This document shows positions 1 to 7,703 of a stretch of DNA of 39,092 nucleotides, piece by piece. A program made the position numbers and the translations under genes. Every line of letters begins with the position of its first letter. Within the stretch, counting starts at the first letter, position 1. The notes under the pieces were generated by a model. The model had not been told where the DNA came from and searched no databases. It was given only the letters and a program-made list of their open reading frames with translations. The stretch lies in the NCBI GenBank assembly GCA_947573925.1, contig CANPHS010000007.1, forward strand, positions 1 through 39,092. The letters run 5' to 3'. The DNA is from an uncultured Enterorhabdus sp. Lineage in GTDB: Bacteria > Actinomycetota > Coriobacteriia > Coriobacteriales > Eggerthellaceae.

Positions 1-24
1 CCGCAGCTGCTCTCGCGGCGCTTC

Positions 25-1530
25 CTACCCGAGGTTGATCTCGCGGTGCAGGAGCTTGGTGAGCACCAGGTAGTAGGCCAGGCCGATGAGGATGAAAATG
101 GCGCCCACGGTGAGGGCCACGTCACCCACGGACAGCATGATGGCGAAGCAGACCGCCGCGCCCAGGGCCGGGAAGATGAGGTGCATGAACACGTTCTTCG
201 CGCCCTTGCGCTGCTTCAGCTGCACCCAGCAGTACATGATGACGGCCAGGTTCAGCAGCGTGTAGGTGGACAGGGCGCCGAAGTTCGAGATCTTCGCCAC
301 GGTGTTCATGTCGATGCCGCTGAAATGGAAGAGCAGCGTCAGCACCACGGACAGGGCGATGATGAAGATGACGGCGTTCAAAGGCGAGTTCGTGCGCTTG
401 TTCATCTTGGCCATGAACTTCGGGAGGCTGCCGCCCTTGGCCATGGTGAACATGACGAAGGCGATGGAGTTCTGCTGGGCGATGGCGGTGAACACGCCCT
501 GGGCCAGGGCCACGCCCACGGCGCACAGAATCATGAGCCAGGGGCCGCCGGCCATCTTGGCCACCAGGTAGAACCCGTTGTCGGTGTTGCCGGCGAAGGC
601 GGCGCCGGTGGGGTCGACGCAGGTGGCGATGAAGCACTGGAGCACGTAGAGCACGCACAGCATGATGGCCATGACCATCATGGCGCGAGACGGCCCGTGC
701 TGGGGGTCTTTCGCCTCTTGGGTCAGCGTGGCGATGGCGCCGAAGCCCACGTAGGACAGCACGGCCAGCGACACGGCGGACATGGTGCCGCCGAGCTCGA
801 ACTTAGACGGGTCGAAGATGTGGGCCGGCGAGAAGTTGGCCGTCTCGGGATGCTGCACCACGAAGATGATGCCGAACACCACGAACAGCGCCAGAATGAC
901 CATCTGGGCCACCAGGGCGATCTTGTTCACCATCATGGCCGTCTTCATGCCGATGAGCGACACGATGGCCACGATGGCCAAAAACCCGAAGCACAGGGCC
1001 AAAATGGGCACGCTGGGGAAGAGCGAGTGAATGGCGATGGCGGCGATCAGGTACACCAGCGCGGGGCTGACCAGGTACTGCAGCAGCATGAGCCAGCCGG
1101 CGATGAAGCCGGGCATCTTCCCGAAGATGTGACTCACGTAGGTGAAGATGGAGCCCGAGGACGGGAAGTGCTGGATCATGATGCCGAAGGAGAACACCGA
1201 GAACAGCACAGCCACGAACCCGATGAGGAACGCCAGGGAAGGCAGCCCGTTGGAGTCGGTGAACACGCCGCCGTAGACGGCCATGGGGGAAATGGGCACC
1301 ATGCAGATGAGGCCCCACACCACCATGTCCTTCACGGTGAGGGTGGCCTTGAAGCTGTCGCCGCTCTTCTGCTGGGTGGCCACGGTGGGCTTGGTGACCG
1401 TGGCGCCGTTGTTCTCGGGCATGGAGAGCCGTGCCGCCGTCGATGGGTCGGTCGCGACGGTCGCGCCCTTGGGGGCGCCCGCTGTGGGCGCCTTGGGCGG
1501 CGTGCCCGTGGTCTTTACTTGTGTAGTCAT
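25..1530 (-). CDS. APC-superfamily amino acid permease
   Basis: Polytopic inner-membrane carrier of about 501 aa, close to the usual APC length, with roughly 12 hydrophobic segments starting at about residue 65 after a Pro/Ala/Thr-rich hydrophilic N-terminus. The first helix region (VVWGLICMVPISP) and the later GFGAIATLTQEAKDP stretch fit APC amino acid/polyamine transporters. The ORF track starts three codons upstream at a GTG. The ATG at 1530 is preferred because AGAGGTG lies six bases upstream of it. It is the last gene of a minus-strand series with a C1 peptidase and a GadC-like carrier, so import or exchange of an amino acid released from peptides is likely. Substrate cannot be read from sequence. 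Confidence 0.85.
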   Translation of the reverse strand: MTTQVKTTGTPPKAPTAGAPKGATVATDPSTAARLSMPENNGATVTKPTVATQQKSGDSFKATLTVKDMVVWGLICMVPISPMAVYGGVFTDSNGLPSLAFLIGFVAVLFSVFSFGIMIQHFPSSGSIFTYVSHIFGKMPGFIAGWLMLLQYLVSPALVYLIAAIAIHSLFPSVPILALCFGFLAIVAIVSLIGMKTAMMVNKIALVAQMVILALFVVFGIIFVVQHPETANFSPAHIFDPSKFELGGTMSAVSLAVLSYVGFGAIATLTQEAKDPQHGPSRAMMVMAIMLCVLYVLQCFIATCVDPTGAAFAGNTDNGFYLVAKMAGGPWLMILCAVGVALAQGVFTAIAQQNSIAFVMFTMAKGGSLPKFMAKMNKRTNSPLNAVIFIIALSVVLTLLFHFSGIDMNTVAKISNFGALSTYTLLNLAVIMYCWVQLKQRKGAKNVFMHLIFPALGAAVCFAIMLSVGDVALTVGAIFILIGLAYYLVLTKLLHREINLG

Positions 1531-1619
1531 GAAGAACACCTCTTTATCCTCAGCTTTCGCAACTGCCGCGCCCGCCGTCGCGGGCGGGAGGCGGCGGTCG
1601 CGAAAGCCGCATCCTCAAA

Positions 1620-1653
1620 GGGCCGCGCCCGCGTCCAGGGGCAGGCGCGGCCC
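1620..1653 (-). terminator. GC-rich hairpin between the two permease genes
   Basis: GGGCCGCGCC and GGCGCGGCCC are perfect 10-bp arms around a 14-nt loop. Read on the minus strand the hairpin is followed only by CTTTGAGG, a weak U-tract, so it may be a partial terminator or a transcript-stabilising intercistronic structure rather than a strong stop. Confidence 0.45.
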
Positions 1654-1744
1654 GATTGAAAACCCTGGAACCCTCCGCGGTCACTTCCGCAGGTCCCGGC
1701 GCGAAGGCTCGCAGCGGGCCCAAAAGCGGCGGGCGCAGGAACCG

Positions 1745-3943
1745 CTACTTGCCCTTCGGCGCCGCAGGGGCGTCGCCGGCGGCGGCGTCGCCGTCCGTCG
1801 GGTGGGCCACTTCGCTCTGGGCCTGGTCGGCGGCGGCCTTGGCCTCCTTTATCTCGCGACGGGCGCCGGCCAAGTCGCTGTCGGCCTCCGCCTCCTGCTC
1901 GTAGGCCTCGGCAGCCACGGCCTCGGCGTGGGCGCGGGCGGTGTCGGCCTTCTCGGCGGCCAGGGCGGCCCGCTCGGCCGCAGCGGCACGCTTGGCGTCG
2001 GCGGCCGGGTCGCGAGGCACGCGCTCGGCGGCCACCTTGTCGGCCGGGGCCGCGGGCACCTCGGGGTCGAGCCGCACGGGCTCGGTGCCCTCCACCGGGG
2101 CCGTCGCCTTCAAGCCGGCGGTGGCGGCGGTGCCGATGCCGGCCTTCTTGGAAATGACGGCAGGCTGGCTCATGGGAATGGCACCCAGAGCACCGATGGA
2201 GGTGCCGCTCGTCTTCACCGGGTGGTTCATGGCCGCGGGGTCGTCGCCGGCCTCAATGGCCGGGGAGGACGGATGGTGCTTGCCGGGGACGTACTCGTCG
2301 GGCAGCTCGATCTGCTCGCTGGGGTCCCACAGCTTCTTGATGGGCATGCCCATGGGGTTCTGGCCCTCGCTCATCAGCTCGGACGGCACGTTGGACAGCA
2401 CCTTCTGGGGCTTCTTCAGGCCCTCGATCTGCCAGGTGAACGGCGCGAACACGTTGTTCGGGTCAGCCCAATGATGGCGCTTGGAGGCCTGGTACACGGC
2501 AAAGCACAACGCGAAGGTGACGAGGATGATGGCCAAGATGACCACCACGTAGGTCACCGGGCTGCCCACTTCCTCGGCCACCTGGGCCGGCGGGATAATG
2601 GCCAGCACGATGCCGAAGAAGCACGCCAGCAAACCAACGCCGGCGACGATCCACGCACCCGCGGAACCGCCGGGCACCCGGAACAGACGCGGACGGTTCG
2701 GCTGGTCGTGGCGCAGCTTCAGGAACGACACGAACATGAGCACGTAGTACATCATGTACAGGATGGTGATGGCCTGGGTGATGAGCACCACGAAGCCCTC
2801 GATGTTCGGGATGAGGAAGCACAGGAAGGCGATGGCCGTCATGAAGCCCATCTGCAGGTACATGAGGCGGCTCGGCATGCCGTGCTTGTTGGAGTTCTGC
2901 AGCATCTTCGGCAGGAAGCCGGAGCGACCGGCCTGGCCGAGCATGAAGGACGGACCGGCCATGTTGGTCACAAGCGACGCCATGGAAGCGCCGAGGCCGA
3001 CCCACACGAAGGCCACGTAAATCCACGGGCAGTTGAAGGTGGCGCCGAGGATCTTGTAGGTCTGGAACAGGCCGTAAACCAGGTTCATGTCCGACTTCGG
3101 GGTGACGATGGCGATGCACACGGTACCGGCGATGAAGATGATCAGCGTCAGGATCATGGCGATGAAGATGGACAGCGGGAATTCCTTCTGGGGCTTCTTC
3201 AGCTGCTTGATGTGGGCGGCGTTCATGTCGATGCCCGCGAAGCTGAAGAACACGCCGGCGGCCAGGGCCAGGTTGGTCAGGCTGAAGCCATCGGCGAAGG
3301 GGTTGAAGGCCTCGGGGGTGGGGGTCACGTTGGACACGTTGCCCTGGGCCAACCACACCACGGTGAAGATGACGATGAAGGCCAGCGGGATGAACGTGCC
3401 GATGATGACACCGTACTTGGTCAGACGGGCGAAGGCCTTCACGCCCTTGGTGGAGATGAAGGTGAGGCCCCAGTAGTAGGCCAGCCACGCGATGATGATG
3501 AAGATCTGGTTCTCCGGATGGTTCATGAAGTTGACGGCCCAGTCCCAATCGGGCGTGTAGAAGCCGATGGTGGCCGAGGCCGAGGCCACGCCCATACCGA
3601 AGTTGATGGAGGTCTGGAACCACAGGATCAAGAGGCAGGTGAAAGCCAATCCGGGGCCCATGGCCTCGCCGACCCAACGGAAGATGCCGCCGCGCTGGCC
3701 CCAGCCGGAAGCCAGCTCGGCCGCCACCAGACCGGTGGGCAGGAAGAATACGATGGCGCCGATGATGAAGAGCGTGACGGAGGACAGCCCGTAATAAGCC
3801 TGCTGGACGTCGTTGGCGACGCTGCCGATGATGGTCACGTTCATCATGACCAGAGCCATCAGGCTGATATAGGTTCCACTGCTGGCCTTCGCTGCGCCCT
3901 TCGCCGGCGCGTTGGCCGCATGAGTTGTAGTTTGGGAGCTCAT
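1745..3943 (-). CDS. GadC-like amino acid antiporter with long charged C-terminal tail
   Basis: 732-aa membrane protein. Residues about 25-515 form a 12-helix APC core. AYYGLSSVTLFIIGAIVFFLPTGLVAAELASGW-type sequence at the second and third helices resembles the glutamate/GABA antiporter (GadC) branch. Residues about 520-732 are hydrophilic and end in an Ala/Glu/Lys/Arg-rich stretch (about 650-715) predicted to be helical or coiled coil. This makes the protein about 200 aa longer than typical GadC proteins. A GAGGGG ribosome site lies five bases before the ATG. It sits between a C1 peptidase and a second APC permease on the same strand, which suggests exchange of an amino acid for its product. 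Family is well supported; the exact substrate pair is not. Confidence 0.85.
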   Translation of the reverse strand: MSSQTTTHAANAPAKGAAKASSGTYISLMALVMMNVTIIGSVANDVQQAYYGLSSVTLFIIGAIVFFLPTGLVAAELASGWGQRGGIFRWVGEAMGPGLAFTCLLILWFQTSINFGMGVASASATIGFYTPDWDWAVNFMNHPENQIFIIIAWLAYYWGLTFISTKGVKAFARLTKYGVIIGTFIPLAFIVIFTVVWLAQGNVSNVTPTPEAFNPFADGFSLTNLALAAGVFFSFAGIDMNAAHIKQLKKPQKEFPLSIFIAMILTLIIFIAGTVCIAIVTPKSDMNLVYGLFQTYKILGATFNCPWIYVAFVWVGLGASMASLVTNMAGPSFMLGQAGRSGFLPKMLQNSNKHGMPSRLMYLQMGFMTAIAFLCFLIPNIEGFVVLITQAITILYMMYYVLMFVSFLKLRHDQPNRPRLFRVPGGSAGAWIVAGVGLLACFFGIVLAIIPPAQVAEEVGSPVTYVVVILAIILVTFALCFAVYQASKRHHWADPNNVFAPFTWQIEGLKKPQKVLSNVPSELMSEGQNPMGMPIKKLWDPSEQIELPDEYVPGKHHPSSPAIEAGDDPAAMNHPVKTSGTSIGALGAIPMSQPAVISKKAGIGTAATAGLKATAPVEGTEPVRLDPEVPAAPADKVAAERVPRDPAADAKRAAAAERAALAAEKADTARAHAEAVAAEAYEQEAEADSDLAGARREIKEAKAAADQAQSEVAHPTDGDAAAGDAPAAPKGK

Positions 3944-3964
3944 AGTTACCCCTCACGAAAGGGC

Positions 3965-4002
3965 CCGGCGGGGCGGGGCCGGCATCCCGGACGCCCCGCC
4001 GG
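3965..4002 (-). terminator. GC-rich intercistronic hairpin
   Basis: CCGGCGGGGCG and CGCCCCGCCGG form perfect 11-bp arms in the gap between the peptidase stop and the GadC-like start. On the minus strand it is followed by a short CCCTTTCG, not a real U-run, so attenuation or mRNA processing is as likely as termination. Confidence 0.4.
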
Positions 4003-4030
4003 ACAGCGGATAGTTACTGCGGTTCGCGCC

Positions 4031-5377
4031 TTAGGCGGAAACCGGGTTGAAGGTGTTCCAGAACGGCCACACGATGGGGTCGGATTCCAGGGCTTTCGGC
4101 ATCTCGGGGCTCAGGCGGTCCTTGCGGATGGCCACCTCGTACACGAAGTTGTCGAACCACTCGTCGCTGGCCACGAAGTAGCCGTTGTTGCCGGTCTTCT
4201 GGCCGTGGTTCTCGGTGCCCCAGCTGTTCTCGATCTTCCACTTGGTGGGCTTGCCGTCCTTGATGTCCACACCGGCGATGGTCATGGCGTGGGTCGGCAG
4301 GCTCTCATGGGTGGCGAAGCGCTCGGCCTTGTCCATGGTGAACTTCACGCCGAACAGGGCTTCCAAATCGTACAGGTCGGAGGCCATGACGCCGGCGTTG
4401 CGGTCGCACCACTGCAGCACGTCGGAGCCGAACCAGATGGGCTCGCCGTCCTTCAGCGAATCGATGACGTAGCCCTTCAGCTCGTCCATGGGCACGTTCA
4501 GGTAGAGGTTGCGGCGCTCGGGAATCTGGTCGGAATCCTGAATGGCGTACAGGCGGCCGTAGGGGTTCGCGTCGCCCGGCACGTTGATGACGCCGATGTA
4601 GTCGTCCAGGTTGATGGGCACGTACTTCTTCAGGAATTCCAGCGGGGTGAGGCCGAGGTCCGCATGGTACTTGCCCTTGGCGTCGTTGTAGGTGAAGTCG
4701 AACTTCTGCACCGGCTCGCCGAAGCAGACGCACAGGATGCGGTACACCTCGTTCAGCATCTCTTCCTGGGTGGCCTTGGTGTCCTTCTGCTCCTGGGCCA
4801 TGGTGCGCAGCTTCAGGGCGTCCTGGCGCAGCAGGTGCGAGAGCACGGTGTTCACCTCGGCGGTGTCATTGGTGCAGTGGGTCTCAGCCTGAGCCTCGTG
4901 GGGCACCACGCCGTACTTCTTCACCAGGGCGCACACCATGTCCCAGTCGCCGCCGTCGGCCATGGGCGTGGTGAACAGCCAATCGACCTCGCGGTCGTCC
5001 AGCGGCTTGTCGGCCGTGGCCACCACGTGCTCCAAGAACCAGGCGGCGCGCTCCAGCTTGTTGAAGAACGCCAGGTAGGCCTGGGACAACTCGAAGGTGC
5101 CCTTAGGCAGGTCAAGCTCCTTCTCGATGTGGAAGCGCAGCACGTTCAGGCAGGCGAACATCCAGCAACGGCCCGACATCTTCTGGTTGGCCACGGCCTG
5201 GTCGTCCACGTCGATGGAGAACGCGAAGTTCGCGGGGCTCATGCGCTTGAGCACCTCCACGCTCTCCGCCGATTCCAGGATGCCGTTCTTGGTCACGGCA
5301 CGCTGGGCCACCTGCTGGGTCTCAGCCTTCTTGTAGGATTCGGCCATCTTGGCCAGTTGTTCCTTTGAGATTTCCAT
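4031..5377 (-). CDS. pepC: C1-family aminopeptidase (bleomycin hydrolase / PepC type)
   Basis: Cytosolic papain-fold cysteine aminopeptidase of 448 aa, the usual length for bleomycin hydrolase/PepC. The oxyanion Gln65 and nucleophile Cys71 lie in NQKMSGRCWMFACLN, the catalytic His363 in PTHAMTIAGV and the Asn384 in ENSWGTENHG. No signal peptide is seen. A strong AAGGAG lies eight bases before the ATG. The family trims N-terminal residues from short peptides and forms hexameric barrels. In this cluster it follows a phospholipase-B-like amidase and precedes two amino acid carriers, which supports a role in supplying free amino acids. The C-terminus (NTFNPVSA) deserves comparison with family members, since the last residues gate the active site in characterised enzymes. 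Confidence 0.93.
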   Translation of the reverse strand: MEISKEQLAKMAESYKKAETQQVAQRAVTKNGILESAESVEVLKRMSPANFAFSIDVDDQAVANQKMSGRCWMFACLNVLRFHIEKELDLPKGTFELSQAYLAFFNKLERAAWFLEHVVATADKPLDDREVDWLFTTPMADGGDWDMVCALVKKYGVVPHEAQAETHCTNDTAEVNTVLSHLLRQDALKLRTMAQEQKDTKATQEEMLNEVYRILCVCFGEPVQKFDFTYNDAKGKYHADLGLTPLEFLKKYVPINLDDYIGVINVPGDANPYGRLYAIQDSDQIPERRNLYLNVPMDELKGYVIDSLKDGEPIWFGSDVLQWCDRNAGVMASDLYDLEALFGVKFTMDKAERFATHESLPTHAMTIAGVDIKDGKPTKWKIENSWGTENHGQKTGNNGYFVASDEWFDNFVYEVAIRKDRLSPEMPKALESDPIVWPFWNTFNPVSA

Positions 5378-5472
5378 GATCTATACTCCTTGTCCTCGGT
5401 TGGTAGAACGTCGATCTATGTGGACGGGGCGCGGTGCCGTGGAAAAGCGCCGGGTCCGAGTTCCCGAGAGAG

Positions 5473-5507
5473 CCGGTCGGGCGGGCGCAGGGCCGGCGCC
5501 CGACCGG
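5473..5507 (-). terminator. GC-rich hairpin after the Ntn-hydrolase gene
   Basis: CCGGTCGGGCG and CGCCCGACCGG are perfect 11-bp arms starting eight bases beyond the stop codon of the hydrolase. There is no U-tract, so its role as a terminator is uncertain. It is the third such hairpin in this gene series. Confidence 0.4.
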
Positions 5508-5514
5508 GTGGTGC

Positions 5515-6873
5515 CTAGTCGAACAACGTCCAGGGCTGGGTGGGGCGGTCCTCCAGGTAGCCGTCCATCCACCGCCACAGCGGATGCTGGTCCATGAAGT
5601 CGCGGGCCACGAACTCCACGCCGTCGGCGCGGCCGTAGCGGCCCCACATCTTCATATGCTTCACGTCGTCGGGGCCGGCGGCCTTGGCGTCGCAGGAGCC
5701 GGCCGGGTAGAACGGGATGTTCCACACAGCGTCGGGATCGTCGGCGTAGTACTGCGGGTCCACGTCGTAGTGGGCGCAGATGTCGCGGCTCGACGGGCAG
5801 TTGTAGCCCAGGTACACGTCGTAGGTGTCGGCCAGCATCTTCTTCACGACCTCCAGGTCGATCTTGCCGTAGTACTGGTCGATGAGCTCCATCCAGCGCT
5901 GGCGACGGGCGCCGGTCTGCTGGCGCGGGTCGTTGAAGCCGTTGTCCTTGCACTCCAGGTTGCGGATGCGCGGATCGAACACGGCGTTGCAGCCGAAGAA
6001 GGTGCCGTCCATGGTGCGCTCCAGGCTCGTGAATTCCAGGCCCTGCTCGAAGCGGGCGATCTCGCCGGTGTTGTGGTCGGCGATGAGCCAGGCGTTGGCG
6101 TAGCCGCCGTTGTTCTGCTTATTCAAGCGCTCAACGAACTCGTCGATGGTGGCCGCGTACTGCACGGCGTCGCGGATGCGCACCCACTCGGGCATGCCGG
6201 CGTCGTCGTAGCGGTCGAAGCCGGCCAGCGTGGTCTCGGTGATGTTGAGGCCTGCGGCGGTCACGTAGAAGTCGGTCATGGAAGACAGCATGCACGGGGC
6301 CGAGGCCTGCATGATGAAGGCGTAGCCGTCGTCGGGCTCCACGCGCTTGCATACGTTGAAGTACTGGCCGCTCCAGAACTCGTCGAAGCTCTCGTGGCCG
6401 AGGTAGGGCTTGCCGTCCACGGTGGCCGAGCCCGTGGCCGCGATGGCGGAGCAGTGCTCCTTGCGGTGGGTCTTCATGAGCGGGCGGCTCATGATCTTCC
6501 CGGCGTTCTGGGGCCACCAGTAGCCGGTGATTTCCATCCAGTCGTTCCAGGCGATCATGTCGTCGGTGGTGGTGGGCACGCCGGCGGCGGTCAGGCCCTC
6601 GGCCATGCCGCGCAGCTCTTCCAGCCAGCGGGTGGGAATCATGTCGCGGTGCAGCTTCAGCGCCTGCTCGGCGAACCATTCGTAGGTCATGCCGAAGGTC
6701 TCAAGCGTCATGAACTTGTACACGCGCAGGGCGTCTTTGTACTCGTCGGCCAGAAGGTAGCCCTCCTGGAAGCCGCACTCGTAGGGGGTGCCCTTCACCT
6801 TGATGTGTTGCCAGCCGTTGATCTTCTGCAGCTGGGCGTGATCGATGATCGATTGCTGCTCGGGGGTGATCAT
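5515..6873 (-). CDS. Phospholipase-B-like / C45-type Ntn hydrolase
   Basis: 452-aa protein resembling the phospholipase B-like (PLBD/laminin A) and C45 acyltransferase group of Ntn hydrolases. Cys141 in KEHCSAI is the expected autocatalytic nucleophile. Downstream come the family-typical YLGHESFDEF, SSMTDFYV, LNITETTL and NGGYANAWLIADHNTGEI segments. These enzymes hydrolyse amide or acyl bonds; bacterial C45 members are often N-acyl-amino-acid or penicillin-acylase-like. No signal peptide is visible, so it should act in the cytoplasm, unlike the lysosomal eukaryotic relatives. It is the promoter-proximal gene of the minus-strand peptidase/permease series. An AAAGGAAA site precedes the ATG. 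Superfamily is firm; substrate is unknown. Confidence 0.82.
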   Translation of the reverse strand: MITPEQQSIIDHAQLQKINGWQHIKVKGTPYECGFQEGYLLADEYKDALRVYKFMTLETFGMTYEWFAEQALKLHRDMIPTRWLEELRGMAEGLTAAGVPTTTDDMIAWNDWMEITGYWWPQNAGKIMSRPLMKTHRKEHCSAIAATGSATVDGKPYLGHESFDEFWSGQYFNVCKRVEPDDGYAFIMQASAPCMLSSMTDFYVTAAGLNITETTLAGFDRYDDAGMPEWVRIRDAVQYAATIDEFVERLNKQNNGGYANAWLIADHNTGEIARFEQGLEFTSLERTMDGTFFGCNAVFDPRIRNLECKDNGFNDPRQQTGARRQRWMELIDQYYGKIDLEVVKKMLADTYDVYLGYNCPSSRDICAHYDVDPQYYADDPDAVWNIPFYPAGSCDAKAAGPDDVKHMKMWGRYGRADGVEFVARDFMDQHPLWRWMDGYLEDRPTQPWTLFD

Positions 6874-7060
6874 TGCCGTTTCCTTTCCTTGCGCGGTGAG
6901 CGCACGTTGTCCGTGGAATCAACATGTATCCTGCTCCCTCGGGCACGGCTTTAGGTGACGGGCGGCTTTTTCGTTGCCCCGCCGTTATAGATTAGTTCCC
7001 CGCTGATTTTCTTCGCCCGACGCAGGCTTCTAACTGGGCGTTTTCCGACGGGAGCACCTG

Positions 7061-7188
7061 GAGGGCCCGGGCCCGCGGGCGGGGTACCCTGATTCGCTCA
7101 GACAGTCCTCGCTTTGGGAACGTGCCCACTGGGCACGTTCCGTCGCTGTGGAACTCGCTCGGTCGGGGCACCCCGCCCTCGGGCCCTC
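7061..7188. repeat. Large nested palindromic structure in intergenic DNA
   Basis: Outer arms GAGGGCCCG...GGGCGGGGT (7061-7085) pair with ACCCCGCCC.CGGGCCCTC (7170-7188). Inside lies a perfect 11-bp hairpin with a 3-nt loop, GGAACGTGCCC / GGGCACGTTCC (7117-7141). There is no gene in the 6874-7320 gap, so this cruciform-capable block is its main content. It could be a structured RNA, a dispersed palindromic repeat or a bidirectional terminator. Confidence 0.6.
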
Positions 7189-7207
7189 CCCTCGCTCTCT
7201 CGAAAAG

Positions 7208-7221
7208 CCGGAACGTTCCGG
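7208..7221. promoter_or_regulatory. Perfect 14-bp palindrome, candidate operator
   Basis: CCGGAACGTTCCGG is fully self-complementary and lies about 100 bp upstream of the rubredoxin start. Its GGAACGT core recurs in the hairpin at 7117-7141. It could bind a dimeric regulator; the owner is unknown. Confidence 0.35.
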
Positions 7222-7320
7222 TTCACCGTCTGGTGTCAAATGGGGAAGGCGGGCGGCGCAGCGAGCGTGTCATGGGATGATGGCGGCGCTTGCATGAACC
7301 CGAAAGCTAGGAGGCTTCCC

Positions 7321-7485
7321 ATGGCCAAGTACATCTGCGACGTGTGCGGTTACATCTACGATCCCGAGCTGGGCGACCCGGACGGCGGCATCGAGCCCGG
7401 CACCGCCTTCGAGGACATCCCCGAGGACTGGGTCTGCCCCGTCTGCGGCGTCGGCAAGGACGACTTCTCGCTGTACGAGGAGTAG
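7321..7485 (+). CDS. rd: Rubredoxin
   Basis: 54-aa small iron protein with the two knuckles CDVCGY (Cys6, Cys9) and CPVCGV (Cys39, Cys42) that bind a single Fe. The conserved aromatic and acidic residues ([25 protein letters not shown]) are typical. The ORF track extends it to 7114, but the ATG at 7321 is preceded by AGGAGG at six-base spacing and gives the standard rubredoxin length. It transfers single electrons in anaerobes, commonly to oxidative-stress reductases. It appears monocistronic, with a terminator 110 bp downstream and no partner oxidoreductase adjacent. Confidence 0.97.
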   Translation: MAKYICDVCGYIYDPELGDPDGGIEPGTAFEDIPEDWVCPVCGVGKDDFSLYEE

Positions 7486-7594
7486 GGGTCGCGCCCGTCG
7501 GGGCGGCGCCCACCGAGGCGAAGCCCGCGGCGACGCGGGCCTTCCGCACCGCGCCCGCGACAGCGCAAAACTTATAGCCCACTCCAAGTTTACT

Positions 7595-7618
7595 GGCGGC
7601 CCTTCGGGGTCGCCTTTT
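7595..7618 (+). terminator. Rho-independent terminator after rubredoxin
   Basis: GGCGGCCC, a TTCG tetraloop and GGGTCGCC form an 8-bp stem with one G-U pair, followed directly by TTTT. It separates rubredoxin from the MFS gene. Confidence 0.85.
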
Positions 7619-7703
7619 CGGTGTTCCCTTGCTCTTTCCGGCGGCGGCGCTACACTGGTGGCGGCTGGCATATCTGCTCGTTTGCGACCGCAAGGGGGAG
7701 CCC

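Noticed and set aside
46-1659. 537-aa plus-strand ORF
   Set aside because: Antisense to the APC permease, His/Gly/Glu-rich, no motif.
1283-5368. 1361-aa plus-strand ORF
   Set aside because: It lies antisense to the permease, peptidase and neighbouring genes, is His/Gly/Arg-rich low-complexity text typical of GC-rich antisense frames, and has no ribosome site or domain.
6874-7320. Riboswitch upstream of the hydrolase or rubredoxin
   Set aside because: No conserved riboswitch core (SAM, cobalamin, TPP, lysine type) is recognisable; only palindromes are seen.
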